Position numbers and translations under genes: made by a program
Assembly (NCBI GenBank): GCA_012970285.1
Contig: JIBW01000006.1
Span: 434,001 to 498,000 of the forward strand
Length of the DNA stretch: 64,000 nucleotides
Direction of reading: 5' to 3'
DNA from: Bacillaceae bacterium JMAK1
Lineage (GTDB): Bacteria > Bacillota > Bacilli > Bacillales > Marinococcaceae
Shown here: positions 1 to 7,823 of the stretch, one piece after another
Numbering within the stretch: the first letter of the stretch is position 1
Layout of the letters: each line of letters opens with the position of its first letter
The notes under the pieces: generated by a model
Told to the model about the DNA's origin: nothing
Databases searched by the model: none
The model's input: only the letters and a program-made list of their open reading frames with translations

Positions 1-1
1 T

Positions 2-94
2 GTTGCAACCATAATTATTATCTTCGGTGTCTACTATGCTGTACCACTCGTTTGGGGAATTGATTTATCAGTCTTCCCAGCATCTCTTCAATAA
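2..94 (+). CDS. C-terminal end of a membrane protein (partial)
   Basis: An open frame enters from the left edge and stops at TAA 92-94. The 30 visible residues are hydrophobic (a run of four Ile, then GVYYAVPLVWG) and end in SVFPASLQ, so they probably form the last membrane segment of an integral membrane protein or transporter. The family cannot be named from so short a tail. A strong terminator follows directly, which supports a real gene end. Confidence 0.5.
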   Translation, partial: VATIIIIFGVYYAVPLVWGIDLSVFPASLQ

Positions 95-96
95 AT

Positions 97-134
97 AAAG
101 AGTTCTCCCAAGCATGGGAGAACTCTTTTTCTTG
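97..134 (+). terminator. Rho-independent terminator
   Basis: A perfect 14-bp stem (arms 97-110 and 115-128) with a 4-base AGCA loop is followed by a short T-rich run. It lies 3 bases after the stop of the partial membrane-protein gene. Confidence 0.85.
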
Positions 135-187
135 GCAGAAGCACACACAATCGTCATACTAGACATGACGAAAGGGAGGGTTAACCA

Positions 188-1033
188 TTGATTCGCCAAT
201 TACATCCAGAAGATCAAACGTACTATGAACAAATGGACACTGGCATCGAGGACGATTACATTGCAGCTATTTTCCCGCACCTCGTTACAGGACCAAACAA
301 AATGTATGGACTATTTATTGAAAATCAACTCGTCAGTACAGCAGGATTTACGATTTACCATTCGGTCTATGCTATGCTCGGGAGATTACGTACGGATCGT
401 CGCTATCGCGGGCAAAACTTAGCAACAGAAATTATAAGCAACGTGTTAGACAAAGCTTGGGGACATTCAGCGATCCAGTGGGTCGGCGCCAATACCCAAC
501 AATCAAACGTACCCGCTCAAAAAGTACTCACTAAAATTGGCTTAACTCCACTTATCTCTTTGCAATCAGCAACAACAACATCGCCGAACCAATTGGCCGA
601 TAATCACGCTCAATGGACAGAAATCACTACTCTTTCAAAGAAAAAAGCGCTACTTTCAGAACAGTATATCCAACCGGGACGAGTATTCCCATACGAATGT
701 TATTATCCCTTTGAAGCGAAAACTGAATTATTTAACGATGATGAAGTTGCTACGTGGCGTTTCTTTATGAATGAGCAACGTGATCGTTTTTTTATAGCGA
801 AATACGACCAAAAAAAATATCACTACTTGCACGTCCTCTATCCGTTTGATGACTTGTTTGATCAACCTGGTCTATGGTCTACGATCACTCAAACATATAG
901 CGACTCACGAGTACTCTTTGAAGAGGAGGTTCACGTTTGGATCGATTTAACTAGCGATCAACTAGAAAAGCTTCCCAAACAACACCCTTTTAACCTTCCT
1001 TCACCGTGGAACCTTTACGTAGATCAACGATAG
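188..1033 (+). CDS. GNAT family N-acetyltransferase with C-terminal extension
   Basis: Predicted acetyl-CoA-dependent N-acetyltransferase of 281 residues, cytoplasmic, substrate unknown. The N-terminal half has the GNAT core: a beta strand around residues 40-65, then the acetyl-CoA loop with RRYRGQNLA at about 71-79 (the R-x-x-G-x-A type pyrophosphate-binding motif) and the following helix. An asparagine-rich segment near residues 100-110 (GANTQQSN) fits the strand and helix that carry the acceptor site in GNATs. The last 130 residues form an extra domain with many aromatic and acidic residues that I do not recognise. The start is TTG 188, 7 bases after a GGGAGGG ribosome site. It is a single-gene unit between two terminators. 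Confidence 0.8.
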   Translation: MIRQLHPEDQTYYEQMDTGIEDDYIAAIFPHLVTGPNKMYGLFIENQLVSTAGFTIYHSVYAMLGRLRTDRRYRGQNLATEIISNVLDKAWGHSAIQWVGANTQQSNVPAQKVLTKIGLTPLISLQSATTTSPNQLADNHAQWTEITTLSKKKALLSEQYIQPGRVFPYECYYPFEAKTELFNDDEVATWRFFMNEQRDRFFIAKYDQKKYHYLHVLYPFDDLFDQPGLWSTITQTYSDSRVLFEEEVHVWIDLTSDQLEKLPKQHPFNLPSPWNLYVDQR

Positions 1034-1046
1034 CTCTTCATTCAAA

Positions 1047-1079
1047 AATTCAGCCCCCATGCTTTATGGGAGCTGAATT
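1047..1079. terminator. Bidirectional terminator between convergent genes
   Basis: A 14-bp stem (arm 1047-1060 against 1066-1079, one mismatch) with a 5-base loop sits between the convergent acetyltransferase and hydrolase genes. A-rich and T-rich flanks let it act in both directions. Confidence 0.75.
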
Positions 1080-1097
1080 AATATCTTATGAAGGTCT

Positions 1098-1958
1098 TCA
1101 CGTGCACCTAGATTTCTTATCAAACTGCAGAATGTGCTCCGCAATTTCCTTTGGCTTCTCTTCTGGTACGTAATGACCACACCCTTCAATCTCATAACCG
1201 TGGACATGGTCAATAGTCTTCTTCCATACATCAACCACAGGTAAACCAGCCAAGTTGCCATGTTCTCCCCAAAGCAGCAACGTCTCCATCGATAACGTAT
1301 CGACTCCTTGTTCATATTCAGAAAGATCTGAATGATAGTTAGCACGGTAATCACTTAGCGCTGCTTGAACCGCACCTGGTTGCTTAAACGCTCGTAAATA
1401 TTCATCAAAAGACCCATCTGCCTTTAGGCGTTCATACAACCCATCACCACGACTTAATAGAAACGTTAAGTACTCTTCTTCTTTTCCCTCTATTAACGTT
1501 TCGGGAAGATCTGGCACGATTTGAAATACCCAATGCCAATACTTTTTGGCTACTTCTTTGGCTGACAAGTGATAGACGTATTCCATTGGCATAATATCAA
1601 TGAATACGAGCTTATGAACAAGTTCTGGACGTAAATAAGCAAGCTTCCTAGCAATTCTTGCACCTCGGTCGTGACCAACAATCAAGGCGCTCTGAACGTT
1701 TAAGGTGTCTAGTACATGAGCGACATCGTTTGCCATAACATCATTTCGATACAACGATTCTCCTACCGGCTTTGCTGAATTGCCATAACCTCTTAAGTCA
1801 ACGGTAACGATCCGGTACTGTTCTGATAAATAAGGAATCACATATCGCCACGTTAACGAGCTTTGAGGAAACCCATGTAACAAAAGACAGACCGGCTTTT
1901 CAATCGCACCATCATCCGTATAATGAATGGTTACACCTTGAACAGTTACCTCTCCCAT
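1098..1958 (-). CDS. Fluoroacetate dehalogenase-like alpha/beta hydrolase
   Basis: Alpha/beta-hydrolase of 286 residues with an aspartate nucleophile. Visible motifs are the oxyanion HGFP (29-31), VDLRGYGNS (53-61) and the nucleophile elbow VGHDRGAR (Asp97). The residues known in fluoroacetate dehalogenases are all present at matching spacing: Asp97 nucleophile, Arg98 and Arg101 (carboxylate binding), Asp121 acid, His142-Trp143 and Tyr204 (halide pocket), and His262 base. It probably hydrolyses C-halogen bonds of short haloacids such as haloacetate; true C-F activity is inference, since related proteins may prefer other haloacids or epoxides. It lies 4 bases after the dehydrogenase gene on the same strand, so the two are co-transcribed. 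ATG 1958 has AAAGAGGTGA upstream. Confidence 0.8.
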   Translation of the reverse strand: MGEVTVQGVTIHYTDDGAIEKPVCLLLHGFPQSSLTWRYVIPYLSEQYRIVTVDLRGYGNSAKPVGESLYRNDVMANDVAHVLDTLNVQSALIVGHDRGARIARKLAYLRPELVHKLVFIDIMPMEYVYHLSAKEVAKKYWHWVFQIVPDLPETLIEGKEEEYLTFLLSRGDGLYERLKADGSFDEYLRAFKQPGAVQAALSDYRANYHSDLSEYEQGVDTLSMETLLLWGEHGNLAGLPVVDVWKKTIDHVHGYEIEGCGHYVPEEKPKEIAEHILQFDKKSRCT

Positions 1959-1962
1959 TTTG

Positions 1963-3018
1963 TCACCTCTTTAACTCTTGGATAATTGCGTTTGTCACGT
2001 CATCTGTCGAATAGGTTCCACCTAAATCAGGTGTCACAATTTGTTGACGTGTGACCTGTTCAATTGCATTTAGAATCTTTGTAGCTGACTCTTCTTCGCC
2101 TAAATGATCGAGCATCATCTTCGCCGTCCAAATTTGACCAATCGGGTTTGCGATGCCTTTTCCTATAATGTCAGGTGCAGAACCATGCACAGGTTCGAAC
2201 ATGGACGGATATTTGCCATTCACATTTAGATTTGCCGCTGGTGCCACACCGATGCTCCCCATAATACCTGCACCAATGTCTGTTAATATATCACCAAAAA
2301 GGTTAGAAGCAACAACCACATCTAACGTCTCAGGCTTCGTAACGAGAAATGCCGCAAGTGCATCAATATGTTGTGAATCCGTTCCCACATCAGGATAATC
2401 ACGGCTTACATCTTTAAATACTTCATCCCAAAACGGCATGCTATGAATAATACCGTTCGACTTCGTAGCACTCGTCACATGCCCTCCTCGCTTGTTCGCT
2501 TGTTCAAACGCAAATCGCATCGCACGCTCTGTTCCTTTGCGTGTAAATACGGCATTTTGAATGGCAATCTCTTCTTCACCATTGCCAATCCGTCCACCGC
2601 TTGAGCTGTATTCTCCTTCACTATTTTCACGAACGACGACAAAATCAAAGTCATTCGGATTCGACAATGGCGAGGCAATACCTGGCAACACTTTTGCAGG
2701 GCGCATATTAATCACTTGTTCGAATTCTCGGCGAATTTTGATCAGCAAGCCCCAAAGTGACACATGATCGGGAACGAGTTGTTCATTGCCAACAGCCCCG
2801 AGGAAAATAGAATCAAAAGAAGCTAATGTACTCAGCCCATCTTCTGGCATCATGACACCGTGCTCTAAGTAATACTCAGAGCTCCACGGAAAAGAAGTGA
2901 ATTTGAATTGAAAGCCCCCATGAATGTCCGCAATTGTGTGTAACACTTTTTCTGCTGCTGGTACTACTTCGTTGCCAATGCCATCTCCTGGAATGCTTGC
3001 AATGTTCCATTTTTTCAT
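1963..3018 (-). CDS. ycsA: D-malate/tartrate dehydrogenase family (YcsA/TtuC-like)
   Basis: NAD-dependent, metal-dependent oxidative decarboxylase of the isocitrate/isopropylmalate dehydrogenase family, 351 residues, cytoplasmic. Visible motifs are the N-terminal IPGDGIG (9-15), MRPAKVLPG (105-113), the signature VRENSEGEYSSSGGR (129-143) typical of tartrate/D-malate dehydrogenases rather than LeuB, the catalytic Lys186 in TKSN, Asp219, and metal ligands Asp243 and Asp247 in GDILTDIGAG. It likely converts D-malate to pyruvate, or tartrate to oxaloglycolate or glycerate. ATG 3018 follows GGAGGAAT. It is the first gene of a pair with the dehalogenase-like hydrolase. The pairing suggests that a 2-hydroxyacid made by dehalogenation could be oxidised here; that link is inference. 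Confidence 0.85.
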   Translation of the reverse strand: MKKWNIASIPGDGIGNEVVPAAEKVLHTIADIHGGFQFKFTSFPWSSEYYLEHGVMMPEDGLSTLASFDSIFLGAVGNEQLVPDHVSLWGLLIKIRREFEQVINMRPAKVLPGIASPLSNPNDFDFVVVRENSEGEYSSSGGRIGNGEEEIAIQNAVFTRKGTERAMRFAFEQANKRGGHVTSATKSNGIIHSMPFWDEVFKDVSRDYPDVGTDSQHIDALAAFLVTKPETLDVVVASNLFGDILTDIGAGIMGSIGVAPAANLNVNGKYPSMFEPVHGSAPDIIGKGIANPIGQIWTAKMMLDHLGEEESATKILNAIEQVTRQQIVTPDLGGTYSTDDVTNAIIQELKR

Positions 3019-3133
3019 TGATTATTCCTCCTACATTTAACTTCTGTCGGCTGTCGACAGGTTTAACTTTATTATACATTATTTCTGATAGAGAACGAAT
3101 AAAGAAAAATTGACATCTCTTTGCTCTCTTTAT

Positions 3134-3168
3134 ATAAAAAAACATGTGCTAGTAAGCACACGTTTTAT
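3134..3168 (-). terminator. Terminator of the M50-like gene
   Basis: On the minus strand a stem AAAAC-TGTGCT/AGCACA-GTTTT with one internal mismatch is followed by a T run. It lies about 40 bases past the stop of the gene ending at 3207. Confidence 0.6.
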
Positions 3169-3206
3169 AATCGTCGAAACAAGTGATTCGAAATGAAGCG
3201 TTGGTT

Positions 3207-3914
3207 TTAAGGGTTTGTATGATCATCTCTCTCAGCTTCATCTCGATCTCTATTTTCTTTTGTTTTCTTCTGGGACTCTGTATTAGCTCCCGTATTCTCA
3301 CCTGAACTGTCACTTGAAGGCTTCGTATGGTCGCCTCGTTCTTCATCATCTTGATCTCTATTCTGCATCGTTTCTTCCTGAGCTTCAGTATAACTACGTT
3401 GATTGTCTTGGTTCTTATGATTATTTTCTTTTTGTCGTTTAAAGTCTGAACGTTCACCGTGCCAGATTAAGTCAAAGATCGCTCTACCGTTCGTAGGTTG
3501 TCCATCCGGCAAGTACACAGGAATAACATCAAACAACACGTAATAAAAACAATAAAAAATGAATGTCGTCCAGAATATATTATCGGCTAATACACCGTTT
3601 AACACTAAAGAGTTTGCTGTAAAAGCAATACCACCAGTCATCATGATCGGCGCAGCATAGATTAACCCGTGCCAAAAACGGTTTTTAGGCTTGAGTTCAT
3701 CATACTCCATCCAACTATACATAAAAAAATACCGTCGAACCTCGACAGTAGGTATCGTAAACAATATAGGTCCACTACCAACAATCAGCTTCTTATTCTC
3801 ACCTCGTAGAAGGGTTGCCACAAGATAATAACCCGACTCACGAATGATCGTAACAATCGGCAAAATAAAAAGTGCTGCCATAAATAGTCTGAACCAGTCG
3901 ATTAGACTAAACAT
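3207..3914 (-). CDS. Membrane protein, degenerate M50-like fold, charged repeat tail
   Basis: A 235-residue protein of unknown function. The first ~150 residues hold about four membrane segments. The segment IIRESGYYLVATLL (about 23-36) sits where site-2 (M50) proteases have HExxH, but both zinc histidines are replaced (RESGY). A later VIPVYLPDGQPTNG resembles the second M50 motif (N/D-x-x-P-x-x-x-L-D-G). This suggests a catalytically dead relative, which is my inference. Residues ~155-235 are a hydrophilic, presumably cytosolic tail made mostly of E, D, K, R, N and Q, with two related blocks (NRDQDDEERGDHTKP and NRDRDEAERDDHTNP). ATG 3914 follows AAAGGAGAG. It is a single-gene unit. Confidence 0.55.
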   Translation of the reverse strand: MFSLIDWFRLFMAALFILPIVTIIRESGYYLVATLLRGENKKLIVGSGPILFTIPTVEVRRYFFMYSWMEYDELKPKNRFWHGLIYAAPIMMTGGIAFTANSLVLNGVLADNIFWTTFIFYCFYYVLFDVIPVYLPDGQPTNGRAIFDLIWHGERSDFKRQKENNHKNQDNQRSYTEAQEETMQNRDQDDEERGDHTKPSSDSSGENTGANTESQKKTKENRDRDEAERDDHTNP

Positions 3915-4284
3915 ATACTCTCCTTTTCTCTCTGTTTTGTTTGTATTTATATCATTGATTTAAATCGTTTATTTTAATGACGGACGTACCATACTACATG
4001 GTATAGACCTACGATGCAAATGTAGAACTCTATGTTCAATTGACAAAAACATGTGCCATTTTTGCAAAATACCTTTTTATTGCGTGTTTTAGATTTACCA
4101 TAAAGGGAAATCCTTGAAGTAAGAAGCTAAAAATATAAAGGTCGGTATTCTTATGAACCGCCCTTTAGAAAACCTGTCCTCAAAAATCACACTCATTATT
4201 CTTATATAGACACGATCATCGTAGAACAATAAGATCCGTTCACCTTCAGGTAAAACGACCACTTCATAATTAATAAAGGACGTG
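3915..4284. other. Intergenic region before the YflT-like gene
   Basis: This 370-base AT-rich stretch separates divergent genes. I see the sigma-B-like promoter at 4086-4110 and no convincing gene. A 98-codon minus-strand frame crosses the right end, but it has no ribosome site and overlaps the better supported plus-strand gene. Confidence 0.5.
4086..4110 (+). promoter_or_regulatory. Candidate sigma-B promoter
   Basis: GTTTTA (4086-4091), a 13-base spacer and GGGAAA (4105-4110) match the Bacillus sigma-B pattern GTTTAA-N12-15-GGGWAW with one mismatch. It would leave a leader of about 165 bases before the YflT-like stress gene. Confidence 0.35.
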
Positions 4285-4584
4285 ATGAATTTGAGTAAGC
4301 CAATGTTTAAAGAATTCAAAGAAGAAAAAGATGCACTTGAAGCAGTAAAGAAAATGCGAACAAAGTTCACTCCTAGTTGTATAAATGTCATTAACCCTTA
4401 TCCACAAGATCGTCATACACTATCAGCTGCGGACTATGGATTACCAGAGGAGAATGTTTGTTATAAAGGCGTTCAACAAAGTTATCAATCGAAACTCATT
4501 TCCTGTGGCTTTAACGCAACTGAAATCACACAATTAGAACGAGAAGTTCAAGAAGGGACGCTATTAGTTATAGTTTGCCAATAA
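4285..4584 (+). CDS. YflT-like general stress protein (GSP17M type)
   Basis: A small cytoplasmic protein of about 99 residues. The pattern matches the heat-induced stress protein YflT domain: an N-terminal KEFKEEKDALEAVKKMRTK helix, a middle strand with INVINPYPQDRHT, and a C-terminal helix rich in E/R ending in a hydrophobic strand (GTLLVIVCQ). The biochemical role of the family is not established; members are general-stress induced in Bacillus, which agrees with a sigma-B-like promoter upstream. The start is uncertain: GTG 4282, ATG 4285 and TTG 4291 are all in frame behind AAAGGA at 4275-4280; ATG 4285 is chosen, and TTG 4291 has better spacing. Confidence 0.65.
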   Translation: MNLSKPMFKEFKEEKDALEAVKKMRTKFTPSCINVINPYPQDRHTLSAADYGLPEENVCYKGVQQSYQSKLISCGFNATEITQLEREVQEGTLLVIVCQ

Positions 4585-4618
4585 ACCATCCTTTCATCCT
4601 TTTTTAACCTTCCAAATT

Positions 4619-4663
4619 GAAAACAGGAGGGGGAAACTTGAATCGTTCCCCCCTCCTGTTTTC
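4619..4663. terminator. Strong bidirectional terminator
   Basis: A 19-bp stem with one mismatch (arms 4619-4637 and 4645-4663) and a 7-base loop sits between the convergent stress gene and binding-protein gene, with an A run on one side and a T run on the other. Confidence 0.85.
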
Positions 4664-4682
4664 ATTTAAATAAACGTTTAAT

Positions 4683-6251
4683 TTACTCTTCAACCTGAAC
4701 GTTCCAAAAGATCGGACCCATTAACAATTCATAATCGGTCAGACGATCACTTACTGCCTCTACATTGTCATAATGACCAATGTTCACGACAGGAACATCT
4801 TCATAGAACAATTCTTGTAACTCCTCAAACAACACGAGCGCCTCTTCTTGCGTTTCGGCTTGATCAATTTCATCGAAGTATTCTTCATATCCTGGATGAT
4901 CCGTCCAACCTGCCCAGCTCGGGTTGAAGAATGGGTATTGATGAGGAACAGCATAGACGAAAAATGACGTTACAAACATCTCATATTCATTTGGATCATC
5001 ACGCAGACTAAGTAACGTCGCCCAATCAACTACGTTGAGCGTTGCGTTAATTCCCATCTCTTCGAGTTGTTGGTGGGCAACAACCGCTACATTATAATGA
5101 AAATCATAATCCCGACTCGTTAGAATTCGAATCTCTTCTCCGTCATAACCTGCTTCTTCTAGCATCGATAATGCTAGATCTGGATCATGAACATCGTAGT
5201 TCTCTTCTCCAGCTCTTGTGTACCAATCCGTTTGATCTGGAATCATTAATCCTGGCTCTAAACTGTAGAAGTCCTCGTAGTTAAAAGCCGCTTGCAAAAT
5301 CGGTTGTTTATCAAGAGCAATGTTCATTGCCTGTCTTGCTAACGGATCTGAAAATAATCCTTGCTCTTTGTTAAATACGAGCACTTCCATTCCGCTCGGT
5401 GTAGTCATCAACTCAATGGAATCGTCTGCTTCTAACATTTCGTAATTATCAAATGGAACGCCGTTAATTGCATCGTACTCGCCCGTCTGCATTCCAGATA
5501 ACCTCGTCTGTGAATCTGGTACGAAATGAACTAGAATTTCATCAGCATACGCATGCTTTTCCCCACTCAGTCCGTCAGCTGGTACATCCACGCCAACATA
5601 ATCCTCAAAGCGTGTTAATTGAACATGTTGATCCTGGTGCCATACACCAAACTCGTACGGACCTGTACCAATGTACTCATCAACTCCTGTTGCTGCTGCA
5701 TTTGAAGCGATTTCTGCTGGCATAATTGCCGCCATTTGGCTAATGTCTGCTAATAAATGTAAGGCCGTGTTGTTCATTTCATCGAGCAACACATTTACAG
5801 TGTAGTCGCCATCTGCCTCATATTGAGCTTCAGGCAAAACGTTAGAAACGTCTTGCCAACGTTGCATCGAAGCCACAACATCTTCTGAGGTCATTTCTTC
5901 TCCATTATGAAATAACACGCCTTCACGAAGTGTAAATACGATCGTTTTACCATCCTCACTCACTTCATAATCTTCCGCGAGCATTGGAGCTACTTCGTAG
6001 TTACTATTTAACGTGACAAGCGATTCATAAATGGAACGGCTAATGTCTCTCGTTGCAGCCGCTGTCGTAAAATGAGGATCCAACACTTCAGGTTGAGTAC
6101 TGTATCCGTAATTAATCGTACCCCCGTAACCTGAACGTTCTTCTCCATTGCCTTCTTCAATCGCTACTTCTTCGTCAGAGCCACCTCCGCAACTAGCTAA
6201 CAGCATGGCTCCTAAAAGTGAACCAATCACTGGCATCGTTCGCTTCTTCAT
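4683..6251 (-). CDS. Peptide/nickel-class ABC substrate-binding lipoprotein
   Basis: Extracellular solute-binding protein family 5 lipoprotein, 522 residues, the capture subunit of an oligopeptide/dipeptide/nickel-type ABC importer. A lipoprotein signal peptide ends in LLAS-Cys21. After it come the family-5 features: LDPHFTTAAATRDISR (about 57-72), GVLFHNGEEMTSEDVVAS (about 107-124) and a VDEYIGTGPYEF segment. It is the last gene of the cluster; its ATG overlaps the amidase TGA (ATGA, 4 bases), so translation is coupled. The clustered DppBCDF genes are the obvious partner. A paralogue of similar size lies at 22331-23911. The ligand is unknown; the neighbours suggest a peptide or amide. Confidence 0.9.
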   Translation of the reverse strand: MKKRTMPVIGSLLGAMLLASCGGGSDEEVAIEEGNGEERSGYGGTINYGYSTQPEVLDPHFTTAAATRDISRSIYESLVTLNSNYEVAPMLAEDYEVSEDGKTIVFTLREGVLFHNGEEMTSEDVVASMQRWQDVSNVLPEAQYEADGDYTVNVLLDEMNNTALHLLADISQMAAIMPAEIASNAAATGVDEYIGTGPYEFGVWHQDQHVQLTRFEDYVGVDVPADGLSGEKHAYADEILVHFVPDSQTRLSGMQTGEYDAINGVPFDNYEMLEADDSIELMTTPSGMEVLVFNKEQGLFSDPLARQAMNIALDKQPILQAAFNYEDFYSLEPGLMIPDQTDWYTRAGEENYDVHDPDLALSMLEEAGYDGEEIRILTSRDYDFHYNVAVVAHQQLEEMGINATLNVVDWATLLSLRDDPNEYEMFVTSFFVYAVPHQYPFFNPSWAGWTDHPGYEEYFDEIDQAETQEEALVLFEELQELFYEDVPVVNIGHYDNVEAVSDRLTDYELLMGPIFWNVQVEE

Positions 6252-7693
6252 AACGGCTTACTCTCCTCGTAACCCAAACTCGGTTTCTTTTGATAATGCT
6301 TTGTGACACTTTCATACGCATGCGCCAATTGCAACAACTCAAAGTCTTGCCCAATCGGCGCAACGAGCTGTAATCCAAACGGCAATCCATTCTCTGTAAA
6401 ACCACCTGGAACTGAAATGGCTGGCGTATTTAATACTGAGATGAGCGAGCACGATTGCATCCAGCTCGTATACGACTTCATCGCTTCGCCCGCAATCATC
6501 GTCGGATACTCGACGTCCGCATCAAACGGCTCCACTTGTGTCGTTGGTAACATGAGAAAATCATAGTCACTAAAAAAACGAGCCATTTCATGGACGAGCT
6601 CTGTTTGTTTACGTAATGCACGACCGACCTCTGGACCTGTAAGGTTCATGCCTTTTTCAACATTATCCACATACGTCGTTTTTAATTCTGCTCGATGTTG
6701 TTCAACAAAAGCGCCACCAGCAGCTTCCATTTCAAACGCACGTAACGTTTCAAAAATGTCTGCCGCTTCCGCTAAGTCCGGTGCTACGTCTACTAGTTCA
6801 CAACCGAGGCTTTCCCAAACCGCTAGTTGGTTTTTAAATGCTTTTCTCACGGGCTCATCTAGAGCAAGTAGACCACCCAAGTCTTCACTATATGCGACTT
6901 TCACATTTTTGAAATCACGTTCGAGACGTTGTAAAAACGTGTGACCTTCTTCTCGTAAAGCAATCGGCACACGCTGGTCATACCCAGAGATCACCGACAT
7001 CGCATAGGCAACGTCAGACACCGTTTTTGCTAATGGTCCTTGTACAGAGATGGTTCCAAAACCATTCGCTTTCGGATACGTAGGAACTCTTCCAGGTGTT
7101 GGACGCAGCCCTACGACGTTATTGAAAGCTGCAGGGTTCCGGCATGATCCTCCCATATCTGAACCGTCTGCAAGGGGGACCATTCGTGCAGCAAGAGCTG
7201 CCGCTGCTCCACCACTGCTACCACCAGCACTCTTTTCTAGATTGTATGGATTTCTCGTCAACCCGAACACCGGATTAAATGTATGGGACCCTGCCGCAAA
7301 TTCAGGCACATTTGTTTTTCCTATTCCGATTGCACCCGCTCGTCTTAATCGAGACACGAGTAGTTCATCTTCTTTCGCGATGTTATCTTTTAACACCGTG
7401 CATCCTTTCGTCGTATTAAACCCTTTCGCATCATGTGTATCTTTGAATGCCATCGGAATGCCATGTAGTGGGCCATCATCGTTTCCTTTTGCAAAACGCT
7501 CGTCTGCCTTTCTAGCTTCCGCTAATGCATACTCAGGTTGAAACGATACGATGGCGTTAATACTCGGATTGTACGCTTCAATTTGCTTAATAAACGCACT
7601 CACTACTTCATAGGACGAGACTTCTTTGCCCTTAATCATCGCGACTAGTTCCACTGTTGTAAGATCAACTAATGAACTCACCGAACCCCTCAT
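6248..7693 (-). CDS. Amidase, amidase-signature family
   Basis: Amidase-signature hydrolase of 481 residues that splits carboxamides or acyl-amino acid bonds. The Ser-cisSer-Lys triad is complete and spaced as in GatA: Lys84 in MAFKDTHD, cis-Ser159 in GGSSGGAAAA and nucleophile Ser183 in GGSCRNPA. There is no signal peptide, so it is cytoplasmic and probably acts on material imported by the neighbouring ABC system. It is not a GatA substitute judging by context: no gatB or gatC is nearby. The start at 7693 has GAGGGGTT upstream. It begins a second transcription unit with the binding protein, after a terminator and a cre box that separate it from the MlrC-like gene. Confidence 0.88.
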   Translation of the reverse strand: MRGSVSSLVDLTTVELVAMIKGKEVSSYEVVSAFIKQIEAYNPSINAIVSFQPEYALAEARKADERFAKGNDDGPLHGIPMAFKDTHDAKGFNTTKGCTVLKDNIAKEDELLVSRLRRAGAIGIGKTNVPEFAAGSHTFNPVFGLTRNPYNLEKSAGGSSGGAAAALAARMVPLADGSDMGGSCRNPAAFNNVVGLRPTPGRVPTYPKANGFGTISVQGPLAKTVSDVAYAMSVISGYDQRVPIALREEGHTFLQRLERDFKNVKVAYSEDLGGLLALDEPVRKAFKNQLAVWESLGCELVDVAPDLAEAADIFETLRAFEMEAAGGAFVEQHRAELKTTYVDNVEKGMNLTGPEVGRALRKQTELVHEMARFFSDYDFLMLPTTQVEPFDADVEYPTMIAGEAMKSYTSWMQSCSLISVLNTPAISVPGGFTENGLPFGLQLVAPIGQDFELLQLAHAYESVTKHYQKKPSLGYEESKPL

Positions 7694-7706
7694 TTCTCAG
7701 CTTTAG

Positions 7707-7720
7707 TGTAAGCGCTTACC
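7707..7720 (-). promoter_or_regulatory. cre (CcpA) site before amidase gene
   Basis: TGTAAGCGCTTACC agrees with the cre consensus TGWAARCGYTWNCW at 13 of 14 positions and is palindromic at its core. It lies 14-27 bases before the amidase start, so CcpA could block initiation or early elongation of amidase and the binding protein when preferred sugars are present. Confidence 0.65.
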
Positions 7721-7762
7721 TATTTTCTCGATCATCTCTAGTAAAAACGATTTGCTACGTCT

Positions 7763-7812
7763 AAAAGAATGGCACCAAACGGCACGTATACACATTTGGC
7801 GCACTTCTTTTT
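7763..7812 (-). terminator. Imperfect terminator after the MlrC-like gene
   Basis: On the minus strand an imperfect stem (AAAAGAAGTGCGCCAAA against TTTGGTGCCATTCTTTT, about three mismatches) ends in TTCTTTT, 12 bases past the MlrC-like stop. It divides the ABC operon from the amidase unit, perhaps only partly. Confidence 0.5.
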
Positions 7813-7823
7813 GAATGAATCGG

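Noticed and set aside
4095-4391. 98-codon minus-strand frame in the region before the YflT-like gene
   Set aside because: No ribosome site, odd composition, and it overlaps the better supported plus-strand gene by about 100 bases.
7050-7541. 163-codon plus-strand frame
   Set aside because: It lies fully inside the amidase gene, has no ribosome site, and its proline/alanine-rich product is typical of an antisense shadow of a conserved gene.
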